Notes: generated by a model from the letters alone, not told the origin. Positions 37,201 to 47,590 are shown, numbered from the stretch's first letter. The stretch is DNA of 64,000 nucleotides from Schistosoma haematobium (GCF_000699445.3 NC_067195.1:14754787-14818786), one strand, 5' to 3'. Translations and numbers: made by a program.

Positions 37201-40200
37201 CTACTTTCAGTTGCAAATTTACGTTAAAAGAACTGAATATATAACAAAAAACAACACTTTTAATCAAAATTCAATCATCTCAGTTACGTAACATTTCCCA
37301 CTTTCTTGATCTATATCAGGATATGAAGCACTTTTCAAGAATCCTTATTACTCTAATGAGTTAAAACAACCAATTTATCTATTAATGATTTAAGAAAACA
37401 TTCATTGTACGTATAGGGTTGTGGAGAGTATTGAATTTCATTGAAATCATGGGCGATCACAGTAAGACTAGCATTGAAAACGGGCCGTGTCGTCCTAGTG
37501 TGGGGCTTCTCAACAGTGCGCATTTAAGCCCCCCCTGCATATGAGGAGATTACACCCGCGACCTTCGGTCTCACGCGCGAGCACTTAACCTTTAAATCAC
37601 TGAGTTGGCGTCCAACAGTGTTAATGTCTAACTCCAATCAACCCACGATATTGCGCAACCATCCTCCATTGTCTTCGGTGGGTAGCTGCCTCACAACCGA
37701 CATGGTTTAGCTCCACTGGTCACGGTTTCTCGATTGAACTCTGGAAATTTCCTCTTGAAACTAGTCGTTAGTGAGTACGTGATAATAGTGGTTCAAGTTA
37801 GACCAGCTCAGTGTTTCAATGAAAAAACAGCTATTATTATAACCAAATCTAGGCCAACGACATGCTCTTATCTCTTAGCTTATATTTAAAAGAGAAATAG
37901 GTATTCCGAAATCCGCAACTGACAGCAAAACACATTAACCGTGTGTCTCATTTAAAACCAACCAATAAGAACTGCCGAATGTCAGCAGAACATTTATTGA
38001 TTTTTATCACCAAAATATGCCTACATAATTAAGATTTTTTTCTTCACTTAGTAAGTAAAGACAAGTTTCAATACTAGATTTTGAGATACATTTATCATGT
38101 GGCGATAAGAGATACTACTTGATTACCCTGAGAAAAGTACATAGAGAAAAATATGAATCTGAGGTCTGGAAGTTAGGACCAGAATAGTCGAAACATCGAT
38201 TAACAAAGGTAGAATTAGGTAGTATACATGAATAGTTTAATGAATGATTATTAATGAATCGCTGAAACTTTACATTCATTAAACTATCTTATTTATAATA
38301 TAGAGTAACGTCCATCTTTCTGTTCAAATCACATAAATATAAAGCGAGTAAGCATTACTCCTGTATCTTATTAATTACTAGACTAACTTACCAATCTTGT
38401 ATTTCGGGTAAGAACATGGTGCGACTTTTTTACTTTCAGTCTCCTCACGAACGCTTGCAGCTTCTTTAGCACAATGATAAGCTTTCAACTGAGTAAGTGA
38501 TTCCAATATAGCATTTAAAAATCGACATCGTTCCAGCGAATGGTCAGGATTACGTGAAAATATCCCGTTTACAAAATACTGTGGTGTAAGTTCATGTAAA
38601 ACAGTAAGACCCTAAAGTAGAAAATGTTTAAAATCCAAAATAATACCATAATCCATACAGTATACATATATATTTTCTAAGGTGTATTTAATTCTGCCCG
38701 CAGCCTTTCTGGGGTCAAAACCGGTCCCAAACCTGGATAAAGGAGGGTTGTAGATGGGGTTAGCGACCACTTAGTAGAGACAGAACCTTGCCAAAAGAAT
38801 GCTTTTATTTTATTTTATTTGAACACGTAAACATTGTTACAAGCGAGCACCAAATATATATACGTCACACAATAACAATGAAGCCAGTAGCAGTTATCAT
38901 TTGTATGCGTGAGGGCTGGGATACTGCCCGGGTGCCCTAACCGAGGTATGTGGTTGTATTAGGAGGCCACACCCGGAGCCTTTAACCTGAAAGTCTAATC
39001 CACAAGATAGTGCATCAACTTTAGGAGATGCAGTCCCATGGTAACCGGTAACCAACAATAGATTCATACGCCCTTTGTTCCTTTATGATCCTGGAGCCCA
39101 TGTGTACCATTGGTTTGGAATCAGGGTTTTCCAACTCCTCTAGATGGATCCTCCATATCCATCAAACCGGTTAGAGAGCCGAACATTCGCCTTTCGTCTT
39201 CTCAACTTCGTAAACAGCACCCCCCACTGCGAGAAGGCAGTCAGTAGGACTTCTCCGACAGTGGCTGCATACGCGTGGTCATTTAAGAGCATTTTGAGAG
39301 GGAAAGCTTACTATAGATGCATTTGAGTTTGACTGCTTTTTCTAGACTACTAAGTGGATGACTCAAATGTAATTTTTGTTTGCTGTTTATCGGCTCTTGT
39401 ATTTGATAATCAATAATAAAAATCATGTTTCATAAAACTAGTTACACAGATCTTCCACTTGAAATCTTTTGAAACACTTTTTAGTGGATTATAAAGAACA
39501 TTACATTATGCGACTAAACATATTGGCAACCAAACGATGATAAGTACACAATAAACCTAGTGAGCATTCAATAATACCTAAATTTACAGATAATTACTTA
39601 TAACCATTGACGTTAAAGTATATGATAGACTCACCCGATCTCGCTCATTTTCCACAAGCTGAGCCAACAAACGATGACAAGCAATGGTCAACTTATGATT
39701 AAAGTTCCGGCAAACGGAATAAATCTTCGACAAACTGGGATTTGTCCAGATCAGTGAACTTGCAACTTTAGGGTTTTCTTTTATCAAGATAGATAAATTA
39801 ACTATAGCCTTTAATGGTTAATGATACGATCGGAAGGAATTTTAATATACCTGTTCTATTTGATCGGCAGAGCTGGAGTTGTCATTTACGATGTCGAACA
39901 TCTTGTTTAGTTTCCCTGTAAGGCTTTCAGATTCTGCGACGTACGAAGCAACTGAAGTTTCCAGTTTGTGAGTCAGATTCTGAGCTGCTTTATTCTTAGG
40001 GTCAACCAGAATAAGCCTTCTTCCAGTTTCTAAAGCTTCTTTTAACATTCCTTTACCTTCATATGCTTGTGCACAACGATAGAGCGCCTTTGGATCACCA
40101 GGAGAGATACTGAGAGCTAAATGTAATTAGCTAACTATTTGAAAGAAAACAAACCTTCCAGGGCAGCCGTCAGGGCGTCACCAAAGTTTCTCAGGTTTAA

Positions 40201-40356
40201 AAAACACTGGGCTTTGTTGCGTTGTAACACCAATTTCATACTCTTATCAACCCCATATAAACCAAGGCATTCGTCATATAAGCCAATAGCTTCTCGGTAT
40301 AGCCCTTTTTTAAAAAGCTCATTAGCTTCAGTTTTTAATTCGATTGGATTTTTCAT
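19252..40356 (-). CDS. unc-45: UNC-45 myosin chaperone (14 exons, 1096 residues)
   Basis: UNC-45 folds myosin heads and works with Hsp90 in the cytosol. Exons: 40356-40155, 40116-39851, 39808-39635, 38611-38392, 37049-36882, 35518-35248, 33378-33216, 31209-31075, 29358-28918, 26996-26719, 23836-23650, 22436-22321, 21050-20729, 19599-19252. All phases join. Residues 1 to about 110 form TPR repeats (TEANELFKKGLYREAIGLYD, GDPKALYRCAQAYEGKG); the middle is armadillo-like; the UCS domain from about 500 includes RIRALVALCKLGAAGGTD, AHWAVEGMAYITMNADVKEE, GKTLASQALARLTI, LQNFEGLLALTNLASLGD, HPMIRRAATECVANLA and ERVKLLVLYCGELDDLL. Human UNC45A has about 944 residues; the excess is in an acidic insert (about 573-641) and smaller insertions. 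The first two introns are 38 and 42 nt, the others 1.0-2.9 kb. The family is certain. Confidence 0.95.
19900..20045 (+). mobile_element. tRNA-derived SINE of a second family
   Basis: In unc-45 intron 13, antisense to the gene. A-box-like GTGGTTAAAGCATTTGGC (19915-19932) and B-box-like CGTTCGAACCCC (19953-19964) are spaced as in a tRNA, followed by a non-tRNA body without a hammerhead. No tRNA cloverleaf closes. Confidence 0.55.
20413..20465 (-). ncRNA. Hammerhead ribozyme, core and helix II intact
   Basis: Minus strand: ATCCAG (helix I), CTGATGA, GTCC-GAAATA-GGAC (perfect helix II and loop), GAAAC, then GCTTGTC with the cleavage after C at 20422, then CTAAAT (helix I). All core bases are canonical. 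Helix I carries two mismatches against the CTGGAT expected; helix III is weak. Sense to unc-45, so present in its pre-mRNA. Confidence 0.85.
20413..20570 (-). mobile_element. S-alpha (Sm-alpha) type hammerhead SINE
   Basis: Minus strand, in unc-45 intron 13, same strand as the gene. The head GGACTCAGTAGTTAAGTGG (tRNA-like A box) is followed by CAAAGCGACGGCGTTTGAAG, TTTCAGTCCCGAGGTC, CAACTCAGGGG and the hammerhead. The order matches the schistosome S-alpha repeat as I know it. Confidence 0.85.
21766..21848. repeat. 27-bp perfect inverted repeat of SINE tails
   Basis: 21766-21792 (GGTTTGTGGAGATTGTTG...) is the exact reverse complement of 21822-21848, with a 29-nt spacer. Both arms are the 3' tail of the hammerhead SINE family with the bodies missing. 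It lies in unc-45 intron 12 and would fold as a strong hairpin in RNA. Confidence 0.9.
21880..22215 (+). mobile_element. Hammerhead SINE, long form, ribozyme decayed
   Basis: Contains the long 5' extension (TCCAGTGGAG, GAGACAGTTACCCGCC, ATTGATTGAAGTTAGACG), the head GGATGCGAACTCAGTAGTC, and a ruined hammerhead at 22113-22165 (CTGAGTTGAATACTATGATG then GAAACAGCTGTCCAGTGC). The core lost G8 and A9, so it should be inactive; the cleavage-site and helix I side is well kept. Antisense to unc-45. Confidence 0.75.
22570..22695 (+). repeat. Old SINE-like repeat
   Basis: CCTGGGTTTCATGCTAGTTA then GTAGTCGTCAGAAAGATGTA and CAATCTTGAGAGAATC look like a dispersed schistosome repeat; I cannot place it in a named family with certainty. 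Confidence 0.3.
25330..25870 (+). mobile_element. RTE-like LINE, 3'-end copy
   Basis: In unc-45 intron 10, antisense. From about 25420 it matches 61984-62400: GGTTGGAAGAAAGTTAGGG, AAGTGGCATCAGTCCTTG (61-kb copy: ACGTGGCATCAGTGCTTG), GGTTGGGGTCCGCGTGACTA, TCTCTGTCTTC, and a 3' end of short TGAC repeats (GCTGACTGACTT). 5'-truncated: only the last part of the protein and the 3' untranslated region remain. Confidence 0.9.
27365..27410 (-). repeat. Hammerhead SINE scrap
   Basis: Minus strand GTGGATACGGACTGCTGAG, AAATCCCAGACTA, CAAAC: the first half of the hammerhead with G8 replaced by A, cut after helix II. Not functional. Confidence 0.55.
30760..31015 (+). mobile_element. tRNA-derived SINE, degenerate relative of the hammerhead family
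   Basis: B box GGGTTCGATTCCCGG (30858-30872), then GAGGTCGTAGGCGTTCAGCG in the place of the hammerhead, then CTAGTGCTCTCTGG, GATCAACCTGTGATG and the tail ATCTCCACAAAACACC. The ribozyme core is not recognisable. unc-45 intron 8, antisense. Confidence 0.6.
33690..33870 (+). repeat. Very old tRNA-like SINE relic
   Basis: GGTTCTAATAGCTTCGTGAC (A-box side) and GATGGGTTTCAGATCCCAC (B-box side) with tRNA-like spacing, then ATCATGAAACTTAAG at the position of a hammerhead 3' strand. Strongly diverged. Confidence 0.3.
33970..34060 (-). repeat. tRNA-like SINE head
   Basis: Minus strand CGGTGCTTTAATAGTTGAA (A-box side) and CCCGGGTTCGAGTCCTATC (B box, 33992-34010). No acceptor stem closes, so a SINE head or decayed tRNA pseudogene rather than a working tRNA. 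Confidence 0.45.
34795..34955 (+). mobile_element. Hammerhead SINE, 5'-truncated
   Basis: Begins at the B box (GGGTTCGAGTTGG), then GGAGTCATGGATGCACACG, a hammerhead at 34829-34885 and tail TTTTTAATGGTTGTCTAACA. The core strand CTGAGGA, GAAAC and GGCCGTC are kept, but helix II is broken (GTTCC against CAAT) and helix I has one mismatch. Antisense to unc-45, intron 6. Confidence 0.8.
34990..35130 (+). repeat. Decayed hammerhead SINE
   Basis: TTGCGAGTCCTGATAG, TTTTATACTAGGAAGAAAC and GAGCGCTAGCTTCC follow the order of the family hammerhead (35050-35115) but with many changes. Confidence 0.45.
37425..37790 (-). mobile_element. Hammerhead SINE, longest copy with 5' extension
   Basis: Minus strand: 5' extension (CCGTGACCAGTGGAGCTAAA, GTTGTGAGGCAGCTACCCAC, GATTGGAGTTAGAC), head GGACGCCAACTCAGTGATTT, AAGTGCTCGCGCGTGAGACC, a damaged B box, a hammerhead at 37480-37525 and the tail CTCTCCACAACCC. 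The ribozyme is dead: TTGAGAAG for CTGAGGAG and GACAC for GAAAC, and the cleavage site is deleted. unc-45 intron 4, sense. Confidence 0.8.
38690..39340 (+). mobile_element. RTE-like LINE 5' piece joined to an inverted 3' piece
   Basis: 38700-38800 matches the LINE 5' segment at 16565-16670 (CCCAAACCTGGATAAAGGAG, GATGGGGTTAGCGACC). At 38807-38945 follows TTATTTGAACACGTAAACAT, the reverse complement of the 3' tail, and GGGATACTGCCCGGGTGCCC shared with 9400. Then GGTAACCGGTAACCAACAAT and other family 5' sequence up to about 39320. unc-45 intron 3. Confidence 0.6.
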
Positions 40357-41899
40357 GTCAGCCTTTGGTATGGAATGATAACGAGAAAATGAAATGAAAA
40401 TTAATAAAACGTGAACAAGACACGAACCGAAAGTTCAAAATGTACGTAACTGTCAGAGACAATGAAAGTTCAAAATATGGAAGCACTTATCCCCATTGTT
40501 TTAACTATCCCAATGTCCATCGTCTGTCTTATCAACTAAGCTAGATATTAGATACAAGATTGATAAGGGACTTAGAATGGTTGCTATTTAGCCGATAAGA
40601 GCATATATATCGAAGGAATAACGAAAAATGACGCATGTTAATTTCGATCATAAGTCCATCCACCAGACGTTAAAAGCCTACAGTTGTCTTTCATGCACCT
40701 AGCTTTAAATTTAAACAGTAACTTAGTTAATGAAATAAGTCTGTTAGTCTATAGGTTAACACTATGAAACGTCTACATAATGGAGACGTACGCTGGTGTT
40801 CTTAGAGTGTAAAATCCGTGTGTCACATCTAAAAATAAACAAGTGGAAAGATATGGAAACACTTGAGTAAACCTTATATGGGTGGGCCAGTAGCATTGAA
40901 CTAGTAATCTGTGGCGCATAATAGAAAGAGGATACGAGCGTAAAGTTATTTAGTGCTTGTGATTACCTGCAATACAACTGTACAAAAGAAGCTCAAGAGG
41001 GCTTACGTATGAACGAGCCTGTGAAATATCATTTTTCGAAATATGTCTGGAATATGAAGAATACTGTGTTTACCATAGACAGATTTTGTGCTAAGTTCAT
41101 GGACTGATTTCTTGAAAACAATCGCAAGCTCCCAATTTTGGGACAAAATTGATCAGATTTAAGTAAATTTTTGGATAGTCCCATTGAAAATTTTCGGTAA
41201 ATTTTTGGAAAATGCAACAGCAACACAATGATGCTAAATTGTACACTTATAACCTAACTTTATCAAAAAAGCATACAAAAATAATTTGAAGCCAACTACT
41301 ATAAATAGGATATTTAGTCAAGCAAGAAACGATGACAATTAAAATGTCCAATAACCATTCCTAATACTTAAGATGTATATCATATAATATTTCGGTCCCA
41401 GCCTATCTAATTACAGACTGGAACACGTAAAATGTTCGAAAGGTAATTTCCATATTCGGAAGCGATTATATATCTCCCTTGGTTCATTCCATGACTTTAT
41501 TGTTGACATAGGCAATATAAAGTCCATTATTTCATTCAAGAACTTAAAATCTTTGGATTTTAACGTTGTAGTACGATCCACTGAAGTTTCTGTACTGGGG
41601 ATTACTGGACACAATCTGCCCAAACGAGGATGCTGTGAATTGATATTACGAGATGATAATTTTTCATACATGTTTTGTGAGTTTTTAGTTAGTGAAACAG
41701 GATAATCAATAATGGGTTTGAAAAATTTGAAAAGGCTTAGAGTTGTTTTCCTTAGTTTCTAGGGAAGATTTTAATGCTCTACCTAAAGATTTGATAGCTG
41801 CGTGTGCTAACTGCAGTGGAGCAATGAGAATTCAGCCCATAAAAATTAAAACACAGGGTGTTCTAGTTTTTTCTTAAAAGACGAATAATTTCTTACGGT
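40357..41899. other. Upstream region of unc-45, no gene recognised
   Basis: The promoter and 5' untranslated part of unc-45 must lie here, but no clear TATA box or initiator stands out. Short frames at 41029-41226 and 41411-41671 (minus) are not recognisable. Confidence 0.35.
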
Positions 41900-43020
41900 C
41901 TTCGGGAAGCAGTACACAAAACATTGAACAATCTGTGTGCGAAAAGTATAATTGAATCGATCCAGCCTTTAGTATGGGGTACTCCTATTGTTACGCCATT
42001 GAAGCCTGAGGGTAAGACCCCTAGAATATGTGGCGACTATAGATTAACATTGGACTCTCGTTTGTTGTTTGAACGACAGTGGAAGCTGAAGATATTATTA
42101 ATCAACTTCATGGTTCTAAGATACTCTCGAAAGTTGACTTCAAATTTCCTTAGATCAATCTTCATCTATTTTGACAATTAATACTCCTTTTGGTCTATTC
42201 AAACACAACTTTTATTTGGTTTAAGTTGCTCTCCAGCCATATTTCAGGAAGTGATGAATAATGTAGTCAGCGATCTTGAAGTTTATCAAGATGACCTTAT
42301 TATCCATGGTTCTGATAAAGTAGCTCATGATCAGATACTTGTTTTATAGAGTCGTTTAATTGGGAAGAATATCACGAAGAATCCAAGTAAGTGTCCATTT
42401 TGTGTATTTAGTCTTTAATGTCTTGGATAACTGGTTGACGATAACGGTTTTAAACCAGATATGAAGCGATGCTTTGTATACAAACTCAATGCTGTAAAAA
42501 ACAAGTTGAAATTCTAACCTGAAACGCAGATTTCCTGTCTGTTTTTAAAAGCGGGATGAGTTATTCACTACTCCTGATGGTATTTTGTGTTTAAATTATT
42601 GTGCGGTTATTCCTCCTACATTAAGTGAATCTGTCATTGAAGATCCTCATAGTGAACATATAGGAAAGGCTCATATGTTGGTGGCTGGAGATAAATCCAG
42701 ATGTCATACAGAAAGCAATCGTGGAAGATGTCGTAAGTCAAAAAATCACCCATGACCAGTATCGTATAAGGCCTGGCAGAGAATTCATGCAGACTATAGT
42801 GGTCCTTTTCTCGGCAAATGCTGTGAACTTGTTGCCGTTGGTTCTTTTTCTGAGTGGCCTGAAGCTTTTTCCCAACTTCACCATATTGACTTAACAATTC
42901 AAACATTGAGAAACGTTTTTAGTCGGGAAGGGGTTCTTATGGTACTGGTGACTGATAATGGCCCTCATTTTGTTGCAGTCACTACCTGGTCGGATGGTAT
43001 AGCGTGCAGACATCTGTTCA
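41900..43020 (+). mobile_element. Degenerate Ty3/gypsy retrotransposon, pol remnant
   Basis: Broken frames in pol order. RT: VWGTPIVTPLKPEGKTPRIC then GDYRLTL (41970-42055), CSPAIFQEVMNNVVSDLEV, and YQDD at 42284-42295 in place of YxDD. Integrase zinc-binding scrap at 42630-42720. Integrase core: AWQRIHADYSGPFLGKC with the first Asp at 42792, then SEWPEAFSQLHHI, and VTDNGPHFVA with the second Asp at 42954; the 54-residue spacing is typical. Numerous stops and shifts; no complete protein. No paired LTRs identified with confidence. Confidence 0.85.
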
Positions 43021-43080
43021 TTGCTCATAGGCTCAATGCTAATACTAAAGAGAACATTTTAGATCATACGAGTCCATATA

Positions 43081-43123
43081 CAATACACAGTTGGACAGAT
43101 AATATCTGTCCAACTGTGTATTG
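43081..43123. repeat. Perfect 43-bp palindrome
   Basis: 21-nt arms (CAATACACAGTTGGACAGATA and its exact complement) around a single A at 43102. It lies just past the gypsy integrase remnant. Single-stranded it would make a hairpin with almost no loop. Confidence 0.95.
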
Positions 43124-43199
43124 GATCAGCATGTGACGAACCTAAGGAGAAGTACAATAAACTACAGAGATTTGTATTCTTACTAAGGCTATGGTAGTC

Positions 43200-43335
43200 G
43201 TGGTATTTGTGAAAACTAATGAATATTTTGTACTTTATTTTTCCCCTCATTATGAATTCCAAATACAATACGTTCATCTATTTCTACCTGTCTCAAATAG
43301 CACTATTACGGGGATTCTTAGCTAGCACATCAATT
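43200..43335 (+). repeat. Possible gypsy LTR-side sequence
   Basis: GAATTCCAAATACAATACGT (43252-43271) and the next 60 bp resemble 504-580 (GAATTCCAAATATAATGCGT). Both lie 3' of a gypsy integrase remnant, so they may be 3' untranslated or LTR sequence of one family. Confidence 0.45.
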
Positions 43336-44520
43336 CTATTACTTCTAACTATCATGATTCGACAACTGATAAAAGTAAATAAAAGGATAGTTAGAAGGTC
43401 TAAACTCCAGACCTCAAAGAAGCAACCAAACGACAAACAAATGTCAAAGTTAATCAAATTGCTGCCACTTTCAAGGTTGTACAGGCCTTCCAATATCCAA
43501 CATCTAATATCCTTGTCACGAGCTTAATTTCTTTAGCTCTTGTTTTTTGCTGTTGTGTCACGGCTTCAGGCTTTTATTAATGCTCAAAGTATGGTAGTTC
43601 TCAAGTGGCTAATAAAGGAGAAATAAAGGTGAACAAGGGAGGACAAAAGGTATATTACTTTGGGAAATAAAGAGTAAATGATGAAGAAAAGAGCCAGAAT
43701 GACTTCCTTTTCGTCTTTCATGAAGAAACAATGAGGATTTTTCCATTATTGTCGCTCTCTGTTGGGAACGTCGCTGAGATGTCTACTTTTCGCCTAAATG
43801 AACACCAAATAGTCTACTACTCGTCTGAACACTAGCCTATTTTTAATTCACGTTTGGTCACACGCCTTCGTGTCCACACTTTGCCTAACCCTAAATGTCT
43901 CGTATGTTCTCCTTTATTTGCGTGACAATATATACGGCGAATGTAATCGACTACCTTAAAAAATGGTACATTGGTAATGGCATTCATTGACAAGAAAAAA
44001 CACCCTACTGTACAATGATATTAATAAAAAAACAGATGCTGGAGCATTAATCGTTATGTATTTTCATCGTAAGTTATAAGTCCTGATGTTATTTACGAAG
44101 ATCTGCAGAAGGAATCACAGGTAGTGGGTTATTATTAAGCAATGTATCGTTATTAATAAGTGCAGAAGAAAGCGAACAGGTTTACACAACACACTCCATC
44201 TGTTCAGAAGTTTCACACGCAAGTCTAAAATTCAACATATGGTAAGAAAAAACTTTACTAATAGTTAAGTTATCAATAAACAACATTTCAATGATGAAGT
44301 CTTTCTTTGGCTGCGATGTCACTATTACAAATCAAAATAACCTCCCTATGAATTCCGAAATTTAATAAACGCAAAAATCTACAACGACGTCAGACTGCCG
44401 TAACTTGTTAGACAACTGTCAACCTGAAGCATGAATTACGGCTACGTTCGCTAATACTAAACACTCCGTCTATAGAACAGCAGTGAATAATTATAACTTC
44501 AAATCAGTACATACATATTC
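43336..44520. other. Spacer, no gene recognised
   Basis: No recognisable protein. One open frame to 43527 is lysine/glutamine-rich without a known domain. Confidence 0.35.
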
Positions 44521-44880
44521 TTATTTTCTTCGACAATGCTTTTGCATTTCGTCTTTCATGAAGTGAAAATACCATTGCTTTGTGATGTCACACAGTCTGG
44601 CAAGTCCTTTTTCGTTGACGTATGGAGACAAGAACCGAGATGTTAGTGTGCTTGATGATTGGAAAAAACTTATTTCGTGTACAGTCGTAAAACCTGCACA
44701 TCTGAAATGCTGTTTTCGATAAAGTGTCAAGTGATGTGAAATGGCTGGCAACTTTATGTTTCAGGACCTGTGACAAAGTACAACACATAAACGTTTCCGG
44801 ATTATCATCCATTGGGCACTGTCCTGCAGGTGCATACACACAAGGTCCACTGAATAGAGACAAAGTTCTTTACCCACGAT
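44521..44880 (-). other. Unexplained coding-like patch, frame broken
   Basis: Two overlapping minus frames. The upstream one reads SGPCVYAPAGQCPMDDNPET, FMCCTLSQVLKHKV; the other continues as FLSPYVNEKGLARLCDITKQ, WYFHFMKDEMQKHCRRK to a stop at 44521. The composition changes suggest one former protein with a shift or a small intron between. Not recognised; may be a retroelement piece or a host exon. Confidence 0.3.
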
Positions 44881-45389
44881 TCACTGTTTAGTTCGAAAAG
44901 TATGAATAAAGGTAGAAACAGAGAAGATAATTGGCGAGAATGTGAGAAATTAACAATATGTGTGATAATGATAACTGTAGGGAAGTTATGATATATAGAT
45001 CAAATAAAGCTATTCCAAAGTGGTGATGTTAATGCACTTTTGAGTACGTGCTTGCCTAGTATTCTCTTTGAGCTATCCACTGAAGGGTCTGTAGTCACTT
45101 CGGCCTACAAATAAGTTCAAATAGAGGTAACTCCAAATGAGAAAAAGTGGATGCGTACCTAACTGTTTGCTCTTTGATTTTCAATCTCTCGAGGACCGCC
45201 CGAGGAGTGTGGTGGTGACGTTCTAGTAATATGCTCGCATTGGTAACAACTCTGTGTTGTTGTCTACGCATAAAGTGGAGGGTTACTTCTGCCTTGTCTA
45301 CACCCCCAGTTTGATAGTTAACTCTTTACTAATGTCTACGTAGTCACTAGACCAAGATCACTCATAACACTCACGATATGTCGTTTCTA

Positions 45390-46175
45390 CAGATTAAATT
45401 TTAACGCATTTTTTACTGCATATTCCTCCACTATTGTTATATTCTCCTAAAGCTGAAGTGAGTCCTTTTGGCTTTTCATGGGTCTCAAGATCTTTGTATC
45501 GTCTGCACAAGTTAGTGTCCCAAGATAACTTGCTTCTTGTGAAACTTTTGATGTCACGGCCCACTAGGTAACTTCGTAACCAGGATAGAAGTACGTTGGT
45601 GGATCCCATCCTTGCAACGTTCACTGCGGGAATGGCAGACGTTATTAATTTAAAGGCTTTTGCGAAGTTGGTAATGACACATGAACCCATATCACATGGC
45701 TCCAGCAGATTGTCCAGGTATCCGATGCTATGAGTGGAATGGATGCACGTGACCTGCCTTCCTTGAACCTGTGTTGGGCATTGGTATCACGATTTGTATG
45801 GACTTACGAACGCCCTATGAATATAAATCTGTCATTCAACTCCGTATGTCGTCTAGGCCAACTCCGTATGTGTGACGACAGTAGTGCGAAGCTAAATACG
45901 GGTTGTGTTGGACAGCTTTATTTCAACCACTCGTTTATCCAAACAGACATTCAGAACAAAAAGCATGAAAACGATGCGAAGTGTAGAAGGCGAGTAAGCC
46001 AACTGGTTGTGAAAAAGGGTACTATTTTCACTGATTATTTCCCTGATTTGTTCATTGACCAGTTTTTCCATTAACTTCTACAACTTTGGGAAAAAACGAC
46101 TGGTCTGTAACCACATTTTCTATCTCCCTCCCTGAAGATTAGAGAAGGAACGGCCTACTGTAAATTTCTTGGAGC
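45390..46175 (-). mobile_element. CR1-like LINE, broken reverse transcriptase
   Basis: The minus strand gives CR1-type RT pieces in decayed form. Near 46070-46110 is a YRPVV-like piece followed by a KL/VNEQI-type helix in another frame. At 45560-45690 it reads ITNFAKAFKLI then NVLLSWLRSYLVGRDIK. Stops and shifts throughout. Confidence 0.7.
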
Positions 46176-47330
46176 TGATGAAGATTTAGTGAGTGGTTGA
46201 ACCGGCTATACACTTGTGTGCTAATGGCTTCCCCTTACTGTTTCGGGATCAAAGGTCGGATGTCGCAACATCCTGGTGACTTTTCTAGGCTCAGGGGTAT
46301 ATTCCCTTGATCAAGTACTTTGTACCGTTTACATTGAAGTAACACAAGCACGTTCTGTTATACAGTTTAATTGTGGTTTAACGGTTTTGAAGCGTCTGTT
46401 CATGTATATATCCATTAAACCTGTTTTGTATACCTTGCATGACCACGTGTTTACATATGTTTTTACCGAGAGCCATGTTTCAGTTAGGATTATAATCTTC
46501 AGCTATTCTGGTTAACCCTTCGGCCCCCTCATGTTGATAGTGAGGCAATTGATGGGGTTTCATTACTTGAACCTGGTATGCATCAGCATTTGTCTTCAAA
46601 GCTTTAAGTCCACTGTCCAGTAAAGTGAATGAGCAGCTCCGGAGAACTGGCTGTTGAAGGATTTTAGGTTGTAACCAATGTACTACAAGCGAAATGAATG
46701 CCTCTACGTTCTGTACGGTGTGTTGTTGATCAAGGCCAACCTATTTGGTGTGTTTTTGCTATTGTTCTACAAACTATGCCGACTCTCACGGCATCTGATG
46801 TGACTTCAGAGATTATTTTTTGAGTTTGCCCAGGCCTGAAGGTCTTCAATTAAGTCATCTCGGTTTATGAAGTTCACAGCCATTTGTCGCAAAGACCCAA
46901 TGATCCTAAAGTGTAATCGGCAGGGTAACATAGACAGTTTATCGTAGTGATGTGAAGGTTTATGCTACGTGATACCCAGCACTGTTCTACATAGTGTTTG
47001 TGGGCTTCATATCGACTAACACCCACTAGCTCAGACACTCCGTGTACCACCATGCTTGTTGGTTCTTGGGTGTTTGTTTATCTTCTAGCGACATCCCTTA
47101 AGGCCCACAGTTTGTCGCTGTGTAACTCGGATTTGAAGGTATCAGACGACTGATGGTCTCTGGGATATCATTAAGATTTCTCCTGCAACGCGTGGCAAAT
47201 CTAAAGTTATGTTTAGTGGTGAGGGATTTGTTTTTTGCTGCGTTTTGGCTCTAATACAGACAGTATTGCTTTAGTGTGGGTACTGGTAGCAACACTATTG
47301 TTGTCCATAACCATCGATAGACTGAAATCA
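46176..47330 (-). mobile_element. Probable continuation of CR1-like LINE debris
   Basis: Upstream side of the CR1 fragment on the same strand, with GC content higher than the surrounding spacer and a minus reading (NFINRDDLIEDLQAWANS) that could come from the element's linker region. No endonuclease motif is clear, so this is an inference from position. Confidence 0.35.
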
Positions 47331-47590
47331 GAAGGTGAAACTTTTAAAGAGGAAGTATGCATGATGACAATTTCTAAAGAGTAAATTAATATAAATAAGT
47401 GGATATATACTAACCAAGTTCAGGATCTGAATATCACTTGAAATCGTAGCGTGATCTATGACCGTTTTTAAATTATCTATCGGTAAGTGCCATGTTTGCG
47501 AGTAAATGGATGTGTATATATTATAGTTGAAGCAACTAGGGAGAGATTAGTCGATCGCTCCAGTTAAATCCAGAGCACAGTTATTCAACC

